A program made the translations under genes and the position numbers. From contig NZ_LMUQ01000064.1 of NCBI RefSeq assembly GCF_009765865.1, positions 23,439 to 87,438 of the forward strand: a stretch of 64,000 nt of DNA. Direction: 5' to 3'. The DNA is from Acidisoma sp. L85. GTDB lineage: Bacteria > Pseudomonadota > Alphaproteobacteria > Acetobacterales > Acetobacteraceae. This document shows, one piece after another, positions 9,368 through 17,833 of this stretch. Within the stretch, counting starts at the first letter, position 1. The number at the start of each line of letters is the position of its first letter. The notes beneath the pieces were generated by a model, which was not told the DNA's origin, did not search any database, and was given only the letters and a program-made list of their open reading frames with translations.

Positions 9368-9482
9368 CACCGAGGCGCTGCTGGCGGCGGCGGCAATACA
9401 ATGCCGCTGCGATCCCTTCATCCAATGTGTTGAAGCTGTTGCATTTCGTTGACTCGCCTCGCGAGAATGTTAACGTTGTTTC

Positions 9483-9797
9483 ATGAGTACCGTGACCCGC
9501 GCGCAGCTTGCCGAGATGATCTACACGCAGGTTGGGCTGTCACGGAACGAATCCGCAAGCCTCCTGGAATATGTTTTGGAACGTATCGCCCGCGCTCTCG
9601 AGGCCGGAGATTCTGTTAAAATCAGTGGTTTCGGAACCTTTTCTGTTAGGCAGAAAGGGCGTCGCGTCGGTCGCAATCCTAAGACCGGCGTCGAGGTTCC
9701 GATCCTGCCGCGGCGTGTCCTCGTCTTCCGCCCTAGCCAAGTACTCAAGGGCGTCGTTAACGGCGAAATCGTTCTCGATGATGGAGAAGACCTATGA
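9483..9797 (+). CDS. ihfA: Integration host factor subunit alpha
   Basis: The 104-aa DNA-bending protein has the HU/IHF fold: the amphipathic helices [20 protein letters not shown], the [16 protein letters not shown] strand with conserved Gly/Phe, and the [22 protein letters not shown] arm that intercalates DNA. It heterodimerises with IhfB. It overlaps the next gene by 4 bp, the usual alphaproteobacterial ihfA-merR pairing. Confidence 0.94.
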   Translation: MSTVTRAQLAEMIYTQVGLSRNESASLLEYVLERIARALEAGDSVKISGFGTFSVRQKGRRVGRNPKTGVEVPILPRRVLVFRPSQVLKGVVNGEIVLDDGEDL

Positions 9798-10387
9798 GCC
9801 AGGCTGTCATTATGCCGGCGGAAGAGGATCTGCTCGGCAGGCAGAAGATCAAGAAAGCACCCAGCGCTTTCCGAACTATCAGTGAGGTAGCGGACGATCT
9901 TCACATACCGCAGCATGTTCTGCGCTTCTGGGAAACGAAATTCACCCAGGTGAAACCGCTCAAGCGTGGCGGCGGCCGGCGCTACTACCGTCCGGAGGAT
10001 ATCGCGCTGCTGCGGCGGATTGCCAATCTGCTCTACACCCAAGGCTATACGATCAAGGGCGTGCAGCGCCTGCTGCGCGAAGGTGGCGGTCGCCTCGCGG
10101 ACGATATCCCGCCGCCTCCCGTCGATGAGCATGACGTCGAAACCGATATGCCCGAGGTTGAGCGCGCCGTCAGCGAAACCGCGTCGGTTCCGTCGCCATC
10201 GCCGCCGCAACGACTGCCGCTGCGCTTCGTGCCGAGATCGGCCGCGATCTTCGCGCCGATTCCGCTGCATGGCACGCGGCCTCTTGAGGCTGGCACTGCC
10301 CAGTTCGATGAGGTCGTGCGTCTGAAACGTGTTCTGAGCGACACCCTCTACCAGCTGGAGACGCTGAAGGACTTGCTGGCGCCGTAG
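9794..10387 (+). CDS. MerR-family transcriptional regulator
   Basis: This 197-aa protein has a MerR-type winged-helix DNA-binding domain at about residues 24-97 ([25 protein letters not shown], then [14 protein letters not shown]). The variable C-terminal half contains a Pro-rich linker and a final helix, with no metal-site cysteines. The family member next to ihfA is widely conserved in alphaproteobacteria; its effector is unknown to me. Overlap with ihfA suggests co-transcription. Confidence 0.88.
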   Translation: MSQAVIMPAEEDLLGRQKIKKAPSAFRTISEVADDLHIPQHVLRFWETKFTQVKPLKRGGGRRYYRPEDIALLRRIANLLYTQGYTIKGVQRLLREGGGRLADDIPPPPVDEHDVETDMPEVERAVSETASVPSPSPPQRLPLRFVPRSAAIFAPIPLHGTRPLEAGTAQFDEVVRLKRVLSDTLYQLETLKDLLAP

Positions 10388-10508
10388 AACCGGGCGGTCG
10401 TCACAAGTAATTATATCTCCATCACCCTCGGCGACCGTCGGGGGCGCCGTCTATTGCGCGGTCGAGCGCGACCCATATCCGCTCGACCTGATGGCCGGCC
10501 GAAAGCGA

Positions 10509-10530
10509 GTGTCATGGAACTGACACGGAC
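10509..10530 (+). promoter_or_regulatory. Candidate PhoB box upstream of the phosphate transporter
   Basis: GTGTCAT-GGAA-CTGACAC-GGAC is two 7-bp units repeated every 11 bp. Against the Pho-box unit CTGTCAT these match 6/7 and 5/7. The site also contains the inverted repeat GTGTCA/TGACAC. It ends about 50 bp before the pit ATG. The prediction is by eye; spacing is right but the second unit is imperfect. Confidence 0.4.
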
Positions 10531-10580
10531 AGCCACTTAGCGCGCAGGCTATGGAGCCGCGCAGAAGCTAAGGAATTGGC

Positions 10581-12194
10581 ATGTCAGACGCGACGATGGG
10601 CTCCGCGCCCGCCGCTGGCCGCGATCTCAGCAATGATACGCATCCGGCAACCATACCGGTTTTCGTCCTCCTGCTCGTCTGCGGGATCGGCTACGCCGTT
10701 TACGGCCTCCTCTCGGATATCAACAACACCGGCCAGTCGCCGCTCGCGATAGGCGCCTTCGTGCTGCTCGGCCTGGCGCTGCTGATCGCGCTGGGCTTCG
10801 AGTTCGTAAACGGCTTCCATGACACTGCGAACGCGGTGGCGACCGTCATCTACACCAATAGCCTGCCGGCGCCGGTCGCGGTGGTCTGGTCGGGGATATG
10901 GAATTTCCTCGGCGTTCTCACCTCCTCGGGCGCGGTCGCCTACAGCATCATCGCGCTTTTGCCGACCGATCTCGTGCTCAATGTCGGCAGCGGTTCCGGC
11001 TTCGCCATGATCTTCGCGCTGCTCATCGCGGCGATCATCTGGAACCTCGGCACCTGGTGGCTGGGCCTGCCGAATTCCTCCTCCCACGCGCTGATCGGCT
11101 CGGTGATCGGCGTCGGCCTCGCCAACCAACTCATGGCACCGAGCGGCCAGGCGGCGGCCGGGGTGCAGTGGGGCGCCGCCATCGGCGTGCTCAAGGGCCT
11201 CATCTTCAGCCCCATCGCCGGTTTCATCCTGGCGGCGTTGCTTTTGTTGATCCTCAAATTCCTGGTGCGGAACAAGACGCTCTACACCGCGCCGGAGGGG
11301 AAGAAGCCCCCGCCGCTTTGGATCAGGAGTATCCTGGTGCTGACCTGCACCAGCGTCTCCTTCGCCCATGGCGGCAACGACGGGCAGAAGGGCATGGGCC
11401 TCATCATGCTCATCCTGATCGGCGTCGCGCCGACGGCCTTCGCGCTGAACCGCACTATTCCCGAAAGCAGCACGCCGGGCTTTCTCAAGGTCAGCGAGCA
11501 GGCGTCTCAGGTGTTCAAGACTCACTCCGCCGGGCAGGCGGCGGTCGATCCCTCAGCCGCGCGGCACTTAGTGGACGATGCGCTCAATCGAAAGGACGTC
11601 GTTCAGCCGCAGGTTTTCGCCGCCCTCAGCGTGATTACCGATGACATCCGCAACCAGGTGAAAAGCTACGGTGCCATTCGCCATGTCCCCGCCGCGCAGA
11701 CCACCAATATGCGCAACGACATGTATCTGGCGGACAGCGCCGTCACCGCCATCGGCAAGGAGAAGGGTGCCGTCTCTGGCCCGGAGGCCTCGACCCTGAA
11801 ATCCTACAAGAGCGCCCTGGAAAAGGGCACGCGGTTCATACCAACTTGGGTGAAGGTTTCGGTCGCCATCGCGCTTGGTCTTGGCACCATGGTCGGCTGG
11901 AAGCGCATTGTGAAGACGGTGGGCGAGCGGATCGGCAAGACTCACCTCACTTATGCTCAAGGCGCCGCATCCGAGATCGTCGCCGCGGGCACCATCGGCC
12001 TCGCCGAAGCCTACGGCCTGCCGGTCTCAACCACGCATATCCTTTCGAGCGGCGTCGCCGGCACTATGGCGGCGAATGGTTCGGGCCTGCAGTGGGGCAC
12101 GGTGAAGGCGCTGGGGGCGGCCTGGGTTCTGACATTGCCGGCCGCGATCACCATCTCGGCCTGCCTGTTCTACATTTTCCGCCATCTCTTTTGA
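10581..12194 (+). CDS. pit: Inorganic phosphate transporter, PiT family
   Basis: The 537-aa polytopic membrane protein has both PiT signature repeats: GFEFVNGFHDTANAVATVIYT near residue 72 and, in the C-terminal half, GLAEAYGLPVSTTHILSSG. It would import metal-phosphate using the proton gradient. About 10-12 hydrophobic segments are visible, interrupted by a hydrophilic insert at roughly 295-415. The first segment starts at about residue 25 (TIPVFVLLLVCGIGYAVYGLL). It is a single-gene unit with its own terminator and a possible Pho box. Confidence 0.93.
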   Translation: MSDATMGSAPAAGRDLSNDTHPATIPVFVLLLVCGIGYAVYGLLSDINNTGQSPLAIGAFVLLGLALLIALGFEFVNGFHDTANAVATVIYTNSLPAPVAVVWSGIWNFLGVLTSSGAVAYSIIALLPTDLVLNVGSGSGFAMIFALLIAAIIWNLGTWWLGLPNSSSHALIGSVIGVGLANQLMAPSGQAAAGVQWGAAIGVLKGLIFSPIAGFILAALLLLILKFLVRNKTLYTAPEGKKPPPLWIRSILVLTCTSVSFAHGGNDGQKGMGLIMLILIGVAPTAFALNRTIPESSTPGFLKVSEQASQVFKTHSAGQAAVDPSAARHLVDDALNRKDVVQPQVFAALSVITDDIRNQVKSYGAIRHVPAAQTTNMRNDMYLADSAVTAIGKEKGAVSGPEASTLKSYKSALEKGTRFIPTWVKVSVAIALGLGTMVGWKRIVKTVGERIGKTHLTYAQGAASEIVAAGTIGLAEAYGLPVSTTHILSSGVAGTMAANGSGLQWGTVKALGAAWVLTLPAAITISACLFYIFRHLF

Positions 12195-12210
12195 GGCCGC
12201 CGAACGCCAA

Positions 12211-12243
12211 GGGGCTGCCCGCGAACGGACAGCCCCATTTTTT
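12211..12243 (+). terminator. Rho-independent terminator after pit
   Basis: GGGGCTG and CAGCCCC form a 7-bp GC stem, extendable by CC/GG across a one-base bulge, followed by ATTTTTTC. It lies 17 bp after the pit stop codon. Confidence 0.85.
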
Positions 12244-12262
12244 CAAGCCCAAAAACCTCAGG

Positions 12263-12526
12263 CTAGGTTCCGCCGGAAGCCCCCGCCGATCCGGCGCCGG
12301 ATGAGCCGCCGCTGCCAGGTGCCGCCGGCGCGGCACCGACAGTGTTGGTTCCTGGAACGGTGCCGGTCACCGGGTTGGTCGGCTGCGCTGCGGCTGGCGA
12401 TGCGGCGGGCGACGGTTCAGTCGCCGGTATCTCTTTGGCCGTTGTGCCTTCCGTGTCATTGCAGGCGGCAAGACCAAGCAGCAGAGCCGCCGCGGCGGCG
12501 GCCTTCATGATGCGCGCGGATGTCAT
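12263..12526 (-). CDS. Small secreted lipoprotein (paralogue A)
   Basis: The 87-aa protein has a signal peptide ending in the lipobox GLAAC, so it is probably anchored in a membrane by an acylated Cys. The rest is low-complexity Ala/Pro/Ser/Gly sequence containing PTNPVTGTVPG. I chose the ATG at 12526 because AAAGGAGGAAT sits just upstream on the minus strand; the longer frame to 12595 is rejected. It is a tandem paralogue of the next gene (12692-12901). Function unknown. Confidence 0.75.
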   Translation of the reverse strand: MTSARIMKAAAAAALLLGLAACNDTEGTTAKEIPATEPSPAASPAAAQPTNPVTGTVPGTNTVGAAPAAPGSGGSSGAGSAGASGGT

Positions 12527-12691
12527 TGCGATTCCTCCTTTGAACGACGCCTCGGCCGAGACCGGATTGCCTGGACCAATTGACGATTCATGCAAGGCGA
12601 TCTGAGGCCTCGAAAGCGTCTGTCAACATTCTGGTTTCCCAGAACATTTATCTCACGCGTTCGTGCACACCCGTGTCACGTCCAACAATTG

Positions 12692-12901
12692 TTACGAAGG
12701 CGAGGTCGGTGAAGCGCCCGACGAGTTAGGTCCCGGAACCGTGCCGGTGACCGGATTCGTCGGCGCCGAGACGGCCGGGGAGGCTCCCGGGACGGGCGAA
12801 GTCGGCGCCGGTTCTTTCGCGGTCACGCCATTGTCCTGACACGCGGCGAGCGACAGCAGCGCGAAGGCCGCTGGTGCGGCGATCCAGAGGTGAGACTTCA
12901 T
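12692..12901 (-). CDS. Small secreted lipoprotein (paralogue B)
   Basis: The 69-aa lipoprotein has lipobox SLAAC followed by a Pro/Ser/Ala-rich tail. It shares TAKE and PTNPVTGTVPG with the lipoprotein at 12263-12526, which implies a tandem duplication. I prefer the ATG at 12901, directly before KSHLWIAAPAAFALL; the frame extends to 12961 without a better signal. Function unknown. Confidence 0.65.
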   Translation of the reverse strand: MKSHLWIAAPAAFALLSLAACQDNGVTAKEPAPTSPVPGASPAVSAPTNPVTGTVPGPNSSGASPTSPS

Positions 12902-12986
12902 TGGAGTGGCTCCCAAACGGCTTATGAACCCGGAAAGTTGGGCCTTTCGCCTTGCGGTCAAATCGCAAGATCGTCATAGGCGAGGA

Positions 12987-13868
12987 ATGAGGCGCCTCCA
13001 GGATCTCGGTGCGATCATCGGCGAGGCGGATGCTTTCCTCCTCGATCAGTTCGGCACCCTGCATGATGGAGCGGCGCTCTATCCCGGCGTTGCGGCGGCG
13101 CTGCGGCGAGTGCGGGCATCTGGCGCGCGGGTCCTCATTCTCTCTAATTCAGGCAGCCGCGCATCCCGCAATGCGGCGCGCCTGGCGAGGCTTGGTCTTT
13201 CGCCCGGCCAGTATGACGGCTTTCTGAGTTCGGGTGAGGTCGCGTGGCGGATGCTCTCCGGGCCTCGGCCGCCGAGCCTGCGCGGCGCCCGCCGCTGCCT
13301 GGTGCTGGCGCGCGGTGATGGCCCGGACCTCCTGAATGGCCTCGATCTGCTCCGCGTCCAGGACGCGGCCGAGGCTGACCTCATCCTGCTGCTTGGCAGC
13401 GAGGCGGACCGACTTGGCCTCGATCACTACCGGGAGCGCCTGCTGCCTGCGGCTCGGCGCGGCATTCCCTGCCTCTGTGCCAACCCGGACCGCCTCATGG
13501 TTCTCCCGGGTGGCGCCGAGGCCGCTGCCGCCGGCACGATTGCCGAGGCCTATGAGGCGATGGGCGGCCCGGTGATCTGGATCGGAAAGCCTCACGGCGC
13601 GATTTACGATGAAGCCTTCGCCACCCTGGGCGGTGTGCCGCGGGCGCGCATCTGGGCGGTGGGCGATAGTGTTGAGCATGACGTGGCGGGCGGCGCCCGG
13701 CAGAGCTGCCGGAGCGCGCTCGTTTTGACCGGCATCGCGGCGGCGCTGGACGCGATCGGCCTGGAAGCCGAGATTAAGCGCTTTGGTGCGAGTCCGGACG
13801 TCGTGCTACCCGCCTTTATCTGGCCGGAAGCGCAACCATGCTCTGGCTCGGCGACTGAGGGGAGATAG
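12987..13868 (+). CDS. HAD-superfamily class IIA hydrolase (TIGR01459-like)
   Basis: The 293-aa cytosolic phosphatase-like protein has HAD motif I as FLLDQFGTLHDG, motif II in LILSNSG, motif III Lys in IGKPHGAIYDEA and motif IV in WAVGDSVEHDVAGG. The IIA cap lies between motifs II and III. Its substrate is unknown; relatives act on sugar phosphates or nucleotides. The start at 12987 gives MRRLQDLGAIIGE, close to family length; the frame extends upstream to 12906. It is followed 2 bp later by the Pro/Tyr-rich lipoprotein gene. Confidence 0.82.
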   Translation: MRRLQDLGAIIGEADAFLLDQFGTLHDGAALYPGVAAALRRVRASGARVLILSNSGSRASRNAARLARLGLSPGQYDGFLSSGEVAWRMLSGPRPPSLRGARRCLVLARGDGPDLLNGLDLLRVQDAAEADLILLLGSEADRLGLDHYRERLLPAARRGIPCLCANPDRLMVLPGGAEAAAAGTIAEAYEAMGGPVIWIGKPHGAIYDEAFATLGGVPRARIWAVGDSVEHDVAGGARQSCRSALVLTGIAAALDAIGLEAEIKRFGASPDVVLPAFIWPEAQPCSGSATEGR

Positions 13869-13870
13869 CG

Positions 13871-14098
13871 ATGCGCATGCCGCGACTTCTGAAAGCGGGC
13901 TTGGCTCTGCTCGTTGCGAGCGTCGTCACCGCCTGCTACCCGCCGCCACCGCCGCACTACTACAGACCGCCACCGCCGGTTTATCGCGTGCCACCGCCGG
14001 TCTATCGCGCGCCGCCCCCGCCCGCCTATTATCGGCCGCCGCCTCCTGCCTATCGTCCCCCGCCACCGGGGGCCTATTACCGTCCGCCGGGGTATTGA
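13871..14098 (+). CDS. Pro/Tyr-rich repeat lipoprotein
   Basis: The 75-aa protein has a signal peptide with lipobox VVTAC (Cys22) followed almost entirely by repeats of the form Y-[RH]-x-PPPP. Such PPPPxYR tails are unstructured and probably lie in the periplasm or at the cell surface. It directly follows the HAD gene with a GGGGAG ribosome site. Function unknown. Confidence 0.65.
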   Translation: MRMPRLLKAGLALLVASVVTACYPPPPPHYYRPPPPVYRVPPPVYRAPPPPAYYRPPPPAYRPPPPGAYYRPPGY

Positions 14099-14100
14099 AC

Positions 14101-14298
14101 ATGCGCTCCTTACTTTTCGTTATGACCGCACTTGTCGGCTTCGGCCTGGCTGGTTGTGGTGATTCGGATTCCCTTGCGAAGATGGGATTCCACGGCTCGA
14201 CGGCAGCTAAACCGGATGGCGGGCTGCCAGCGGGTGCCTCCGCGTTCAGCGGCGGCCCTTCGGCTTCCAATGCGCCAAGCCCGATGTCACCGCAGTGA
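14101..14298 (+). CDS. Small lipoprotein of unknown function
   Basis: A 65-aa ORF starting at ATG 14101, two bases after the stop of the preceding gene. It has a short signal peptide (MRSLLFVMTALVGFGLAGC) with a clear lipobox, then a Gly/Ser/Ala/Pro-rich tail. Its frame is part of a longer open frame from 13783, but that portion overlaps two genes. It is likely co-transcribed with the Pro/Tyr-rich lipoprotein. Confidence 0.6.
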   Translation: MRSLLFVMTALVGFGLAGCGDSDSLAKMGFHGSTAAKPDGGLPAGASAFSGGPSASNAPSPMSPQ

Positions 14299-14450
14299 CC
14301 ATGCCTGTGCCGAGGGCGACTAGATAGCCCGCACTCTGTGCAGGTCAGCAACCTTCTGGACAGGGAAGTCGCAATAGGACAGACAGCCGGTCGCGGCCCC
14401 TTGATGTGGCCAGTGGAAGGGGATGGCTGTGCGAGGTCGAAAGCGGTCAG

Positions 14451-16094
14451 ATGCCGGATGATGTTACAATCGGCGACGTCGCCGGTCATCCTTCGACGGA
14501 ATCCGTGATGCCAGCTTCAACGTCGGGTTCGGAGATTCGCGAGGCTGTGCTGCGCCGAGAGATCGCGCAACTCACCCGAGAGCGAAACAAATTTGTTGGT
14601 GAAGTCGAAGAATTGACACGCCAGGTGGCGCTTTCCGGCGCGTCGCCGCAACGCCAGCCGCTCGCACATCCTGTCTCTGCTGCCGATCCCTTTGCTGCGG
14701 CACTGGAGCTTCATGCATTGCGCGAGAGCGGCGCCGCGAAGGATGCTTTGATCAGGGCTCTTTATAGTTCAACCTCCTGGCGCGTCACCGCGCCGCTCCG
14801 GGCGCTGTCCGCAATGCTTGGTCGCGGCACAGCGCTGAACCCAGAAGAAATGCTGGAACGCACGAACCTGAAGTTCGGCACTTCGCTGCCGCCCGGACGG
14901 GGCGTGGCCAAGCCCGAGCCAGCGCTGCGTATCGCGGCGCGCACCCGGAGTTCCACAGAGCCCGAGAAACAAGGCGGCGTTCTGGTCGTCGCGGACTACC
15001 TGCCCCTGTTCGACCAGCAAAGCGGCGGCCTCCGCTTGAAGACCATCATCGGCCTGATCATCGGCCTGGGCTGGGACGTGACATTCTGCTCCTTCCTCAC
15101 AGCGGAGGCGTCGCCTGGCCCGCTCGCGACGCCTGAGGGAATCGCGCGCTACGAGACCGCGCTGCGCGACATTGGTGTCTCCCGCTTCATCTACGGCACC
15201 GAAGCGGCACGCGTTTTCCTGAATGAATCCGGCACACGCATCCGCCACGCGCTGGTGAGCTTCCCGATCGTCGCGACCGAATTCATCCCGATCATCCGCC
15301 TGCATTGCCCCTGGGCGAGAGTTATCTTCGACACCGTCGACTTCCACTATCTCCGCATGAATCGCGAGGCGGAGCTGCGGCAGGACGACGGCATGAGGCA
15401 GGACGCGCGCGTGATGCTGGAACAGGAACTCGCTTGCGTCCGCAGCGCTGACCTCACATTCGCCGTCACGGCGGCGGAGCGCACGGCGCTGCTCGATTTC
15501 GCGCCCGACTCCGTGGTCGAGGTATTGCCGAACGTCTTCACGGTGTCCGGGACCCCGCCCGGTCCCGAGGGCCGCCAGGGCCTGCTCTTTGTCGGCGGCT
15601 TCTGGCATCAGCCGAATGGTGACGCGGTGCTCTGGTTCGCCACGGAAATCTGGCCTTTGTTGCATGCCGCCGCACCCGATCTGGTCTTTCGTATCGTCGG
15701 CGCCAATCCGACGAGCGAGATCCTGGCGCTGGCGAGGCAACCCAATATCGAAGTGCTTGGCTATGTGCCCGAACTCTCGCCTTACCTCGACAATTCGCGG
15801 GTCTTCGTGGCACCGCTCCGCTTCGGCGCGGGGATGAAGGGCAAAGTTGGGCAGAGCCTGGCGCATGGACTGCCTGTTGTGGCCACGCCGGTCGGCGCCG
15901 AAGGCATGCAGCTGGAGGACGGCGTTCATCTCCTCGTCGCCGAAACGCCGGAGGCTTTTGCCGAGCAGGTGCTGCGGCTGCTGCAAGACGACGATCTCTG
16001 GACCGCGCTGCAACGGGAAGGCAGGACGCTCGTCCAGCAAACCCTCTCGGAGGATGTGATCCGCGAACGGCTCAATGGCGTGCTGCGTGGCTAA
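14451..16094 (+). CDS. Glycosyltransferase with N-terminal coiled coil (GT4-like)
   Basis: The 547-aa protein has a predicted coiled coil near the N-terminus (EIREAVLRREIAQLTRER), then YSSTSWRVTAPLRAL, a phrase common in bacterial glycan transferases. The C-terminal GT-B Rossmann domain includes LLFVGGFWHQPNGDAV, FRIVGANP, VLGYVPELSPYLDNSRVFVAPL and GLPVVATPVGAEG. It probably adds a sugar from a nucleotide donor to a cell-surface glycan. Starts are possible at GTG 14406, ATG 14451 and ATG 14508; I use 14451. It overlaps the next glycosyltransferase by 8 bp. Confidence 0.82.
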   Translation: MPDDVTIGDVAGHPSTESVMPASTSGSEIREAVLRREIAQLTRERNKFVGEVEELTRQVALSGASPQRQPLAHPVSAADPFAAALELHALRESGAAKDALIRALYSSTSWRVTAPLRALSAMLGRGTALNPEEMLERTNLKFGTSLPPGRGVAKPEPALRIAARTRSSTEPEKQGGVLVVADYLPLFDQQSGGLRLKTIIGLIIGLGWDVTFCSFLTAEASPGPLATPEGIARYETALRDIGVSRFIYGTEAARVFLNESGTRIRHALVSFPIVATEFIPIIRLHCPWARVIFDTVDFHYLRMNREAELRQDDGMRQDARVMLEQELACVRSADLTFAVTAAERTALLDFAPDSVVEVLPNVFTVSGTPPGPEGRQGLLFVGGFWHQPNGDAVLWFATEIWPLLHAAAPDLVFRIVGANPTSEILALARQPNIEVLGYVPELSPYLDNSRVFVAPLRFGAGMKGKVGQSLAHGLPVVATPVGAEGMQLEDGVHLLVAETPEAFAEQVLRLLQDDDLWTALQREGRTLVQQTLSEDVIRERLNGVLRG

Positions 16095-16788
16095 TATTCT
16101 CGTCGCTGGAATCTACCTCGCCGGCCGGCCCAATACCGCCTCGCATCTGGTGTACGAGTTCGCCACCAGTCGCGCGCATCGGGTGACACAGAGATGGGTC
16201 GCCCTTGCGCTCGAAGGTCAGGATGATTGCGATCTGCCCTTTACCGTTTCCATTTGCACGCGGCGTACGCCGAAGTTCCTGCTCGTCAACGAACTCATCG
16301 CCGATGCCGCGGCTTTCGACTGGATCCTGTTGGTCGATGACGATGTCGAGCTGCCGCCGTATTTTGTCGATAACTTCATTGCTTTCGCCGATCGGTTCGA
16401 CTTTGCCCTGTGCCAGCCGGCACGCACCACGGATAGCTATATCGACCATATGATCGTGATGCAGAGTTCCGGCTTGCTCGCTCGCCGCACGCGCTTCGTG
16501 GAGATCGGGCCAGTCACCGCGATCCGTCGGGATGCAGCCCGGCTGATCCTGCCGGTCGCCGAGGAAAGCGGCATGGGTTGGGGCCTCGATTTCGTCTGGC
16601 CGATGATCATGGAGAAAGCCGGTCTGCGCATGGGCATCGTGGATGCGACGCCGATCGCCCATCGCATGCGCCGCCAGGTCACCGGCTACAATTACGACGA
16701 AGCCGCCCGCGGAATGTCCGAGGTCCTCGCGACCAATCCCTTCATGCCGAGAGACCGCGCCTTCACGGTGCTCGAAACCTATGTCTGA
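16087..16788 (+). CDS. Glycosyltransferase family 2-like protein
   Basis: The 233-aa protein has a short GT-A-like core: FTVSICTRRTPKFLLVNELIADA and the DxD-type metal site in ILLVDDDVELPP. IGPVTAIRRDAARLILP and GWGLDFVWPMIMEKAG resemble family-2-like acceptor-side motifs. The likely start is GTG 16087, overlapping the previous stop by 8 bp; ATG 16075 is an alternative. It is the second of four overlapping glycosyltransferase genes. Donor and acceptor cannot be read from sequence. Confidence 0.72.
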   Translation: MANILVAGIYLAGRPNTASHLVYEFATSRAHRVTQRWVALALEGQDDCDLPFTVSICTRRTPKFLLVNELIADAAAFDWILLVDDDVELPPYFVDNFIAFADRFDFALCQPARTTDSYIDHMIVMQSSGLLARRTRFVEIGPVTAIRRDAARLILPVAEESGMGWGLDFVWPMIMEKAGLRMGIVDATPIAHRMRRQVTGYNYDEAARGMSEVLATNPFMPRDRAFTVLETYV

Positions 16789-17833
16789 GGTGGTGTTGCC
16801 GGAAGCGCCTGAGATTTCGGCGCTGCTCACCACCTACAATCGTGCGCATCTTCTGCCGCGCGTGCTGGCGGCTCTCGCCGCGCAACGCCTCGGGCATGAT
16901 CGCTTCGAGGTCATCGTCATCGACGACGGATCGACGGACGAGACCCAGGCGGTACTTAGTTCCTGGGCCAATCGACTGCCGATGCGCATCGCGCGCCAGT
17001 CGCAAAGCGGACTCGCCGCGGCGAAGAACCTGGGCATCTTCCTCAGCCGCGCGCCGATCCTGGTCTTCCTCGATGATGATGATGTCGCCGATCCCAATCT
17101 GCTCGTTGGTCATCTGGCCGCGCATCTTCGTCATCCGGATTTCAATGTCGCCGTGCTCGGTCACACGGATCTCGAAGCCGAGGTAGCGCGGCTGCCAGTC
17201 ATGCGGCATGTGACCGGCAACGGCGGCCAGCTCTTTTCTCATGGCTGGATGAAGCCGGGCCAGATGCTCAGTTTCCGCGAATTCTGGGGCGGCCGGAGTT
17301 CGTGTAAACGCTCGCTGCTCATCGACCATGGTGTCTTTAACCCGATCTTTCGCTTCGGCTGCGAGGACATTGAACTGGCCTGGCGCCTCAACAAGGTCGG
17401 CCTGCGCGTGGTCTATGAGCCCTCCGCGCGAGCGACGATGATCCGAGGACTTACCTTCGACGATTTCTGCCGCCGCGCGATGCGGCAGGGCCGCTCGCAG
17501 TGGGCCTTCGCGACATTGCACGGTACGCGGGAAGTGCGGGAGTATTGTGAGATCGACCGCGCGCTGGTCACCTGGCCGCAGGTGAAGACGGATTTCGCGG
17601 CCATCCTGCGCTGGGCGGCGAGCCTCGACCGCATGATGCTTCAACGTGGAACCTCGGCACCCCCGCTTTCCGGGGCGACGCAGGCGGAACTCGACGAAGC
17701 CTATTCCACAGCCTTCTTCCTCTGCCGCGCCAAGGGCATTGCGGATGCAGTGTTTCAGCCTCCCATCTTTCGCAGGCCGGAAGAGTTGCCCGTCAGCCGC
17801 ATGGGTTTCCTGGATTGGGGCGTCCGCGCGTGA
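16781..17833 (+). CDS. Glycosyltransferase family 2
   Basis: The 350-aa inverting GT-A transferase has ISALLTTYNRAHLLPRVL, VIVIDDGSTDETQ, the metal-binding LVFLDDDDVADPN, and an acceptor-site CEDIELAWRLNKVGL (ED-x-x-L-AWR type). The ATG at 16781 overlaps the previous stop by 8 bp. It ends in the GTGA overlap with the next gene. A role in surface polysaccharide assembly is inferred from the cluster. Confidence 0.88.
   Translation: MSEVVLPEAPEISALLTTYNRAHLLPRVLAALAAQRLGHDRFEVIVIDDGSTDETQAVLSSWANRLPMRIARQSQSGLAAAKNLGIFLSRAPILVFLDDDDVADPNLLVGHLAAHLRHPDFNVAVLGHTDLEAEVARLPVMRHVTGNGGQLFSHGWMKPGQMLSFREFWGGRSSCKRSLLIDHGVFNPIFRFGCEDIELAWRLNKVGLRVVYEPSARATMIRGLTFDDFCRRAMRQGRSQWAFATLHGTREVREYCEIDRALVTWPQVKTDFAAILRWAASLDRMMLQRGTSAPPLSGATQAELDEAYSTAFFLCRAKGIADAVFQPPIFRRPEELPVSRMGFLDWGVRA

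Noticed and set aside
9449-9482. TTGACT followed by TAACGT ahead of ihfA
   Set aside because: The -10 matches only three of six positions and the ATG is too close, so support is weak.
14769-16040. 423-codon minus-strand frame antisense to the first glycosyltransferase
   Set aside because: It has Arg/Gln/His-rich shadow composition and no signals; the sense strand has clear GT-B motifs.
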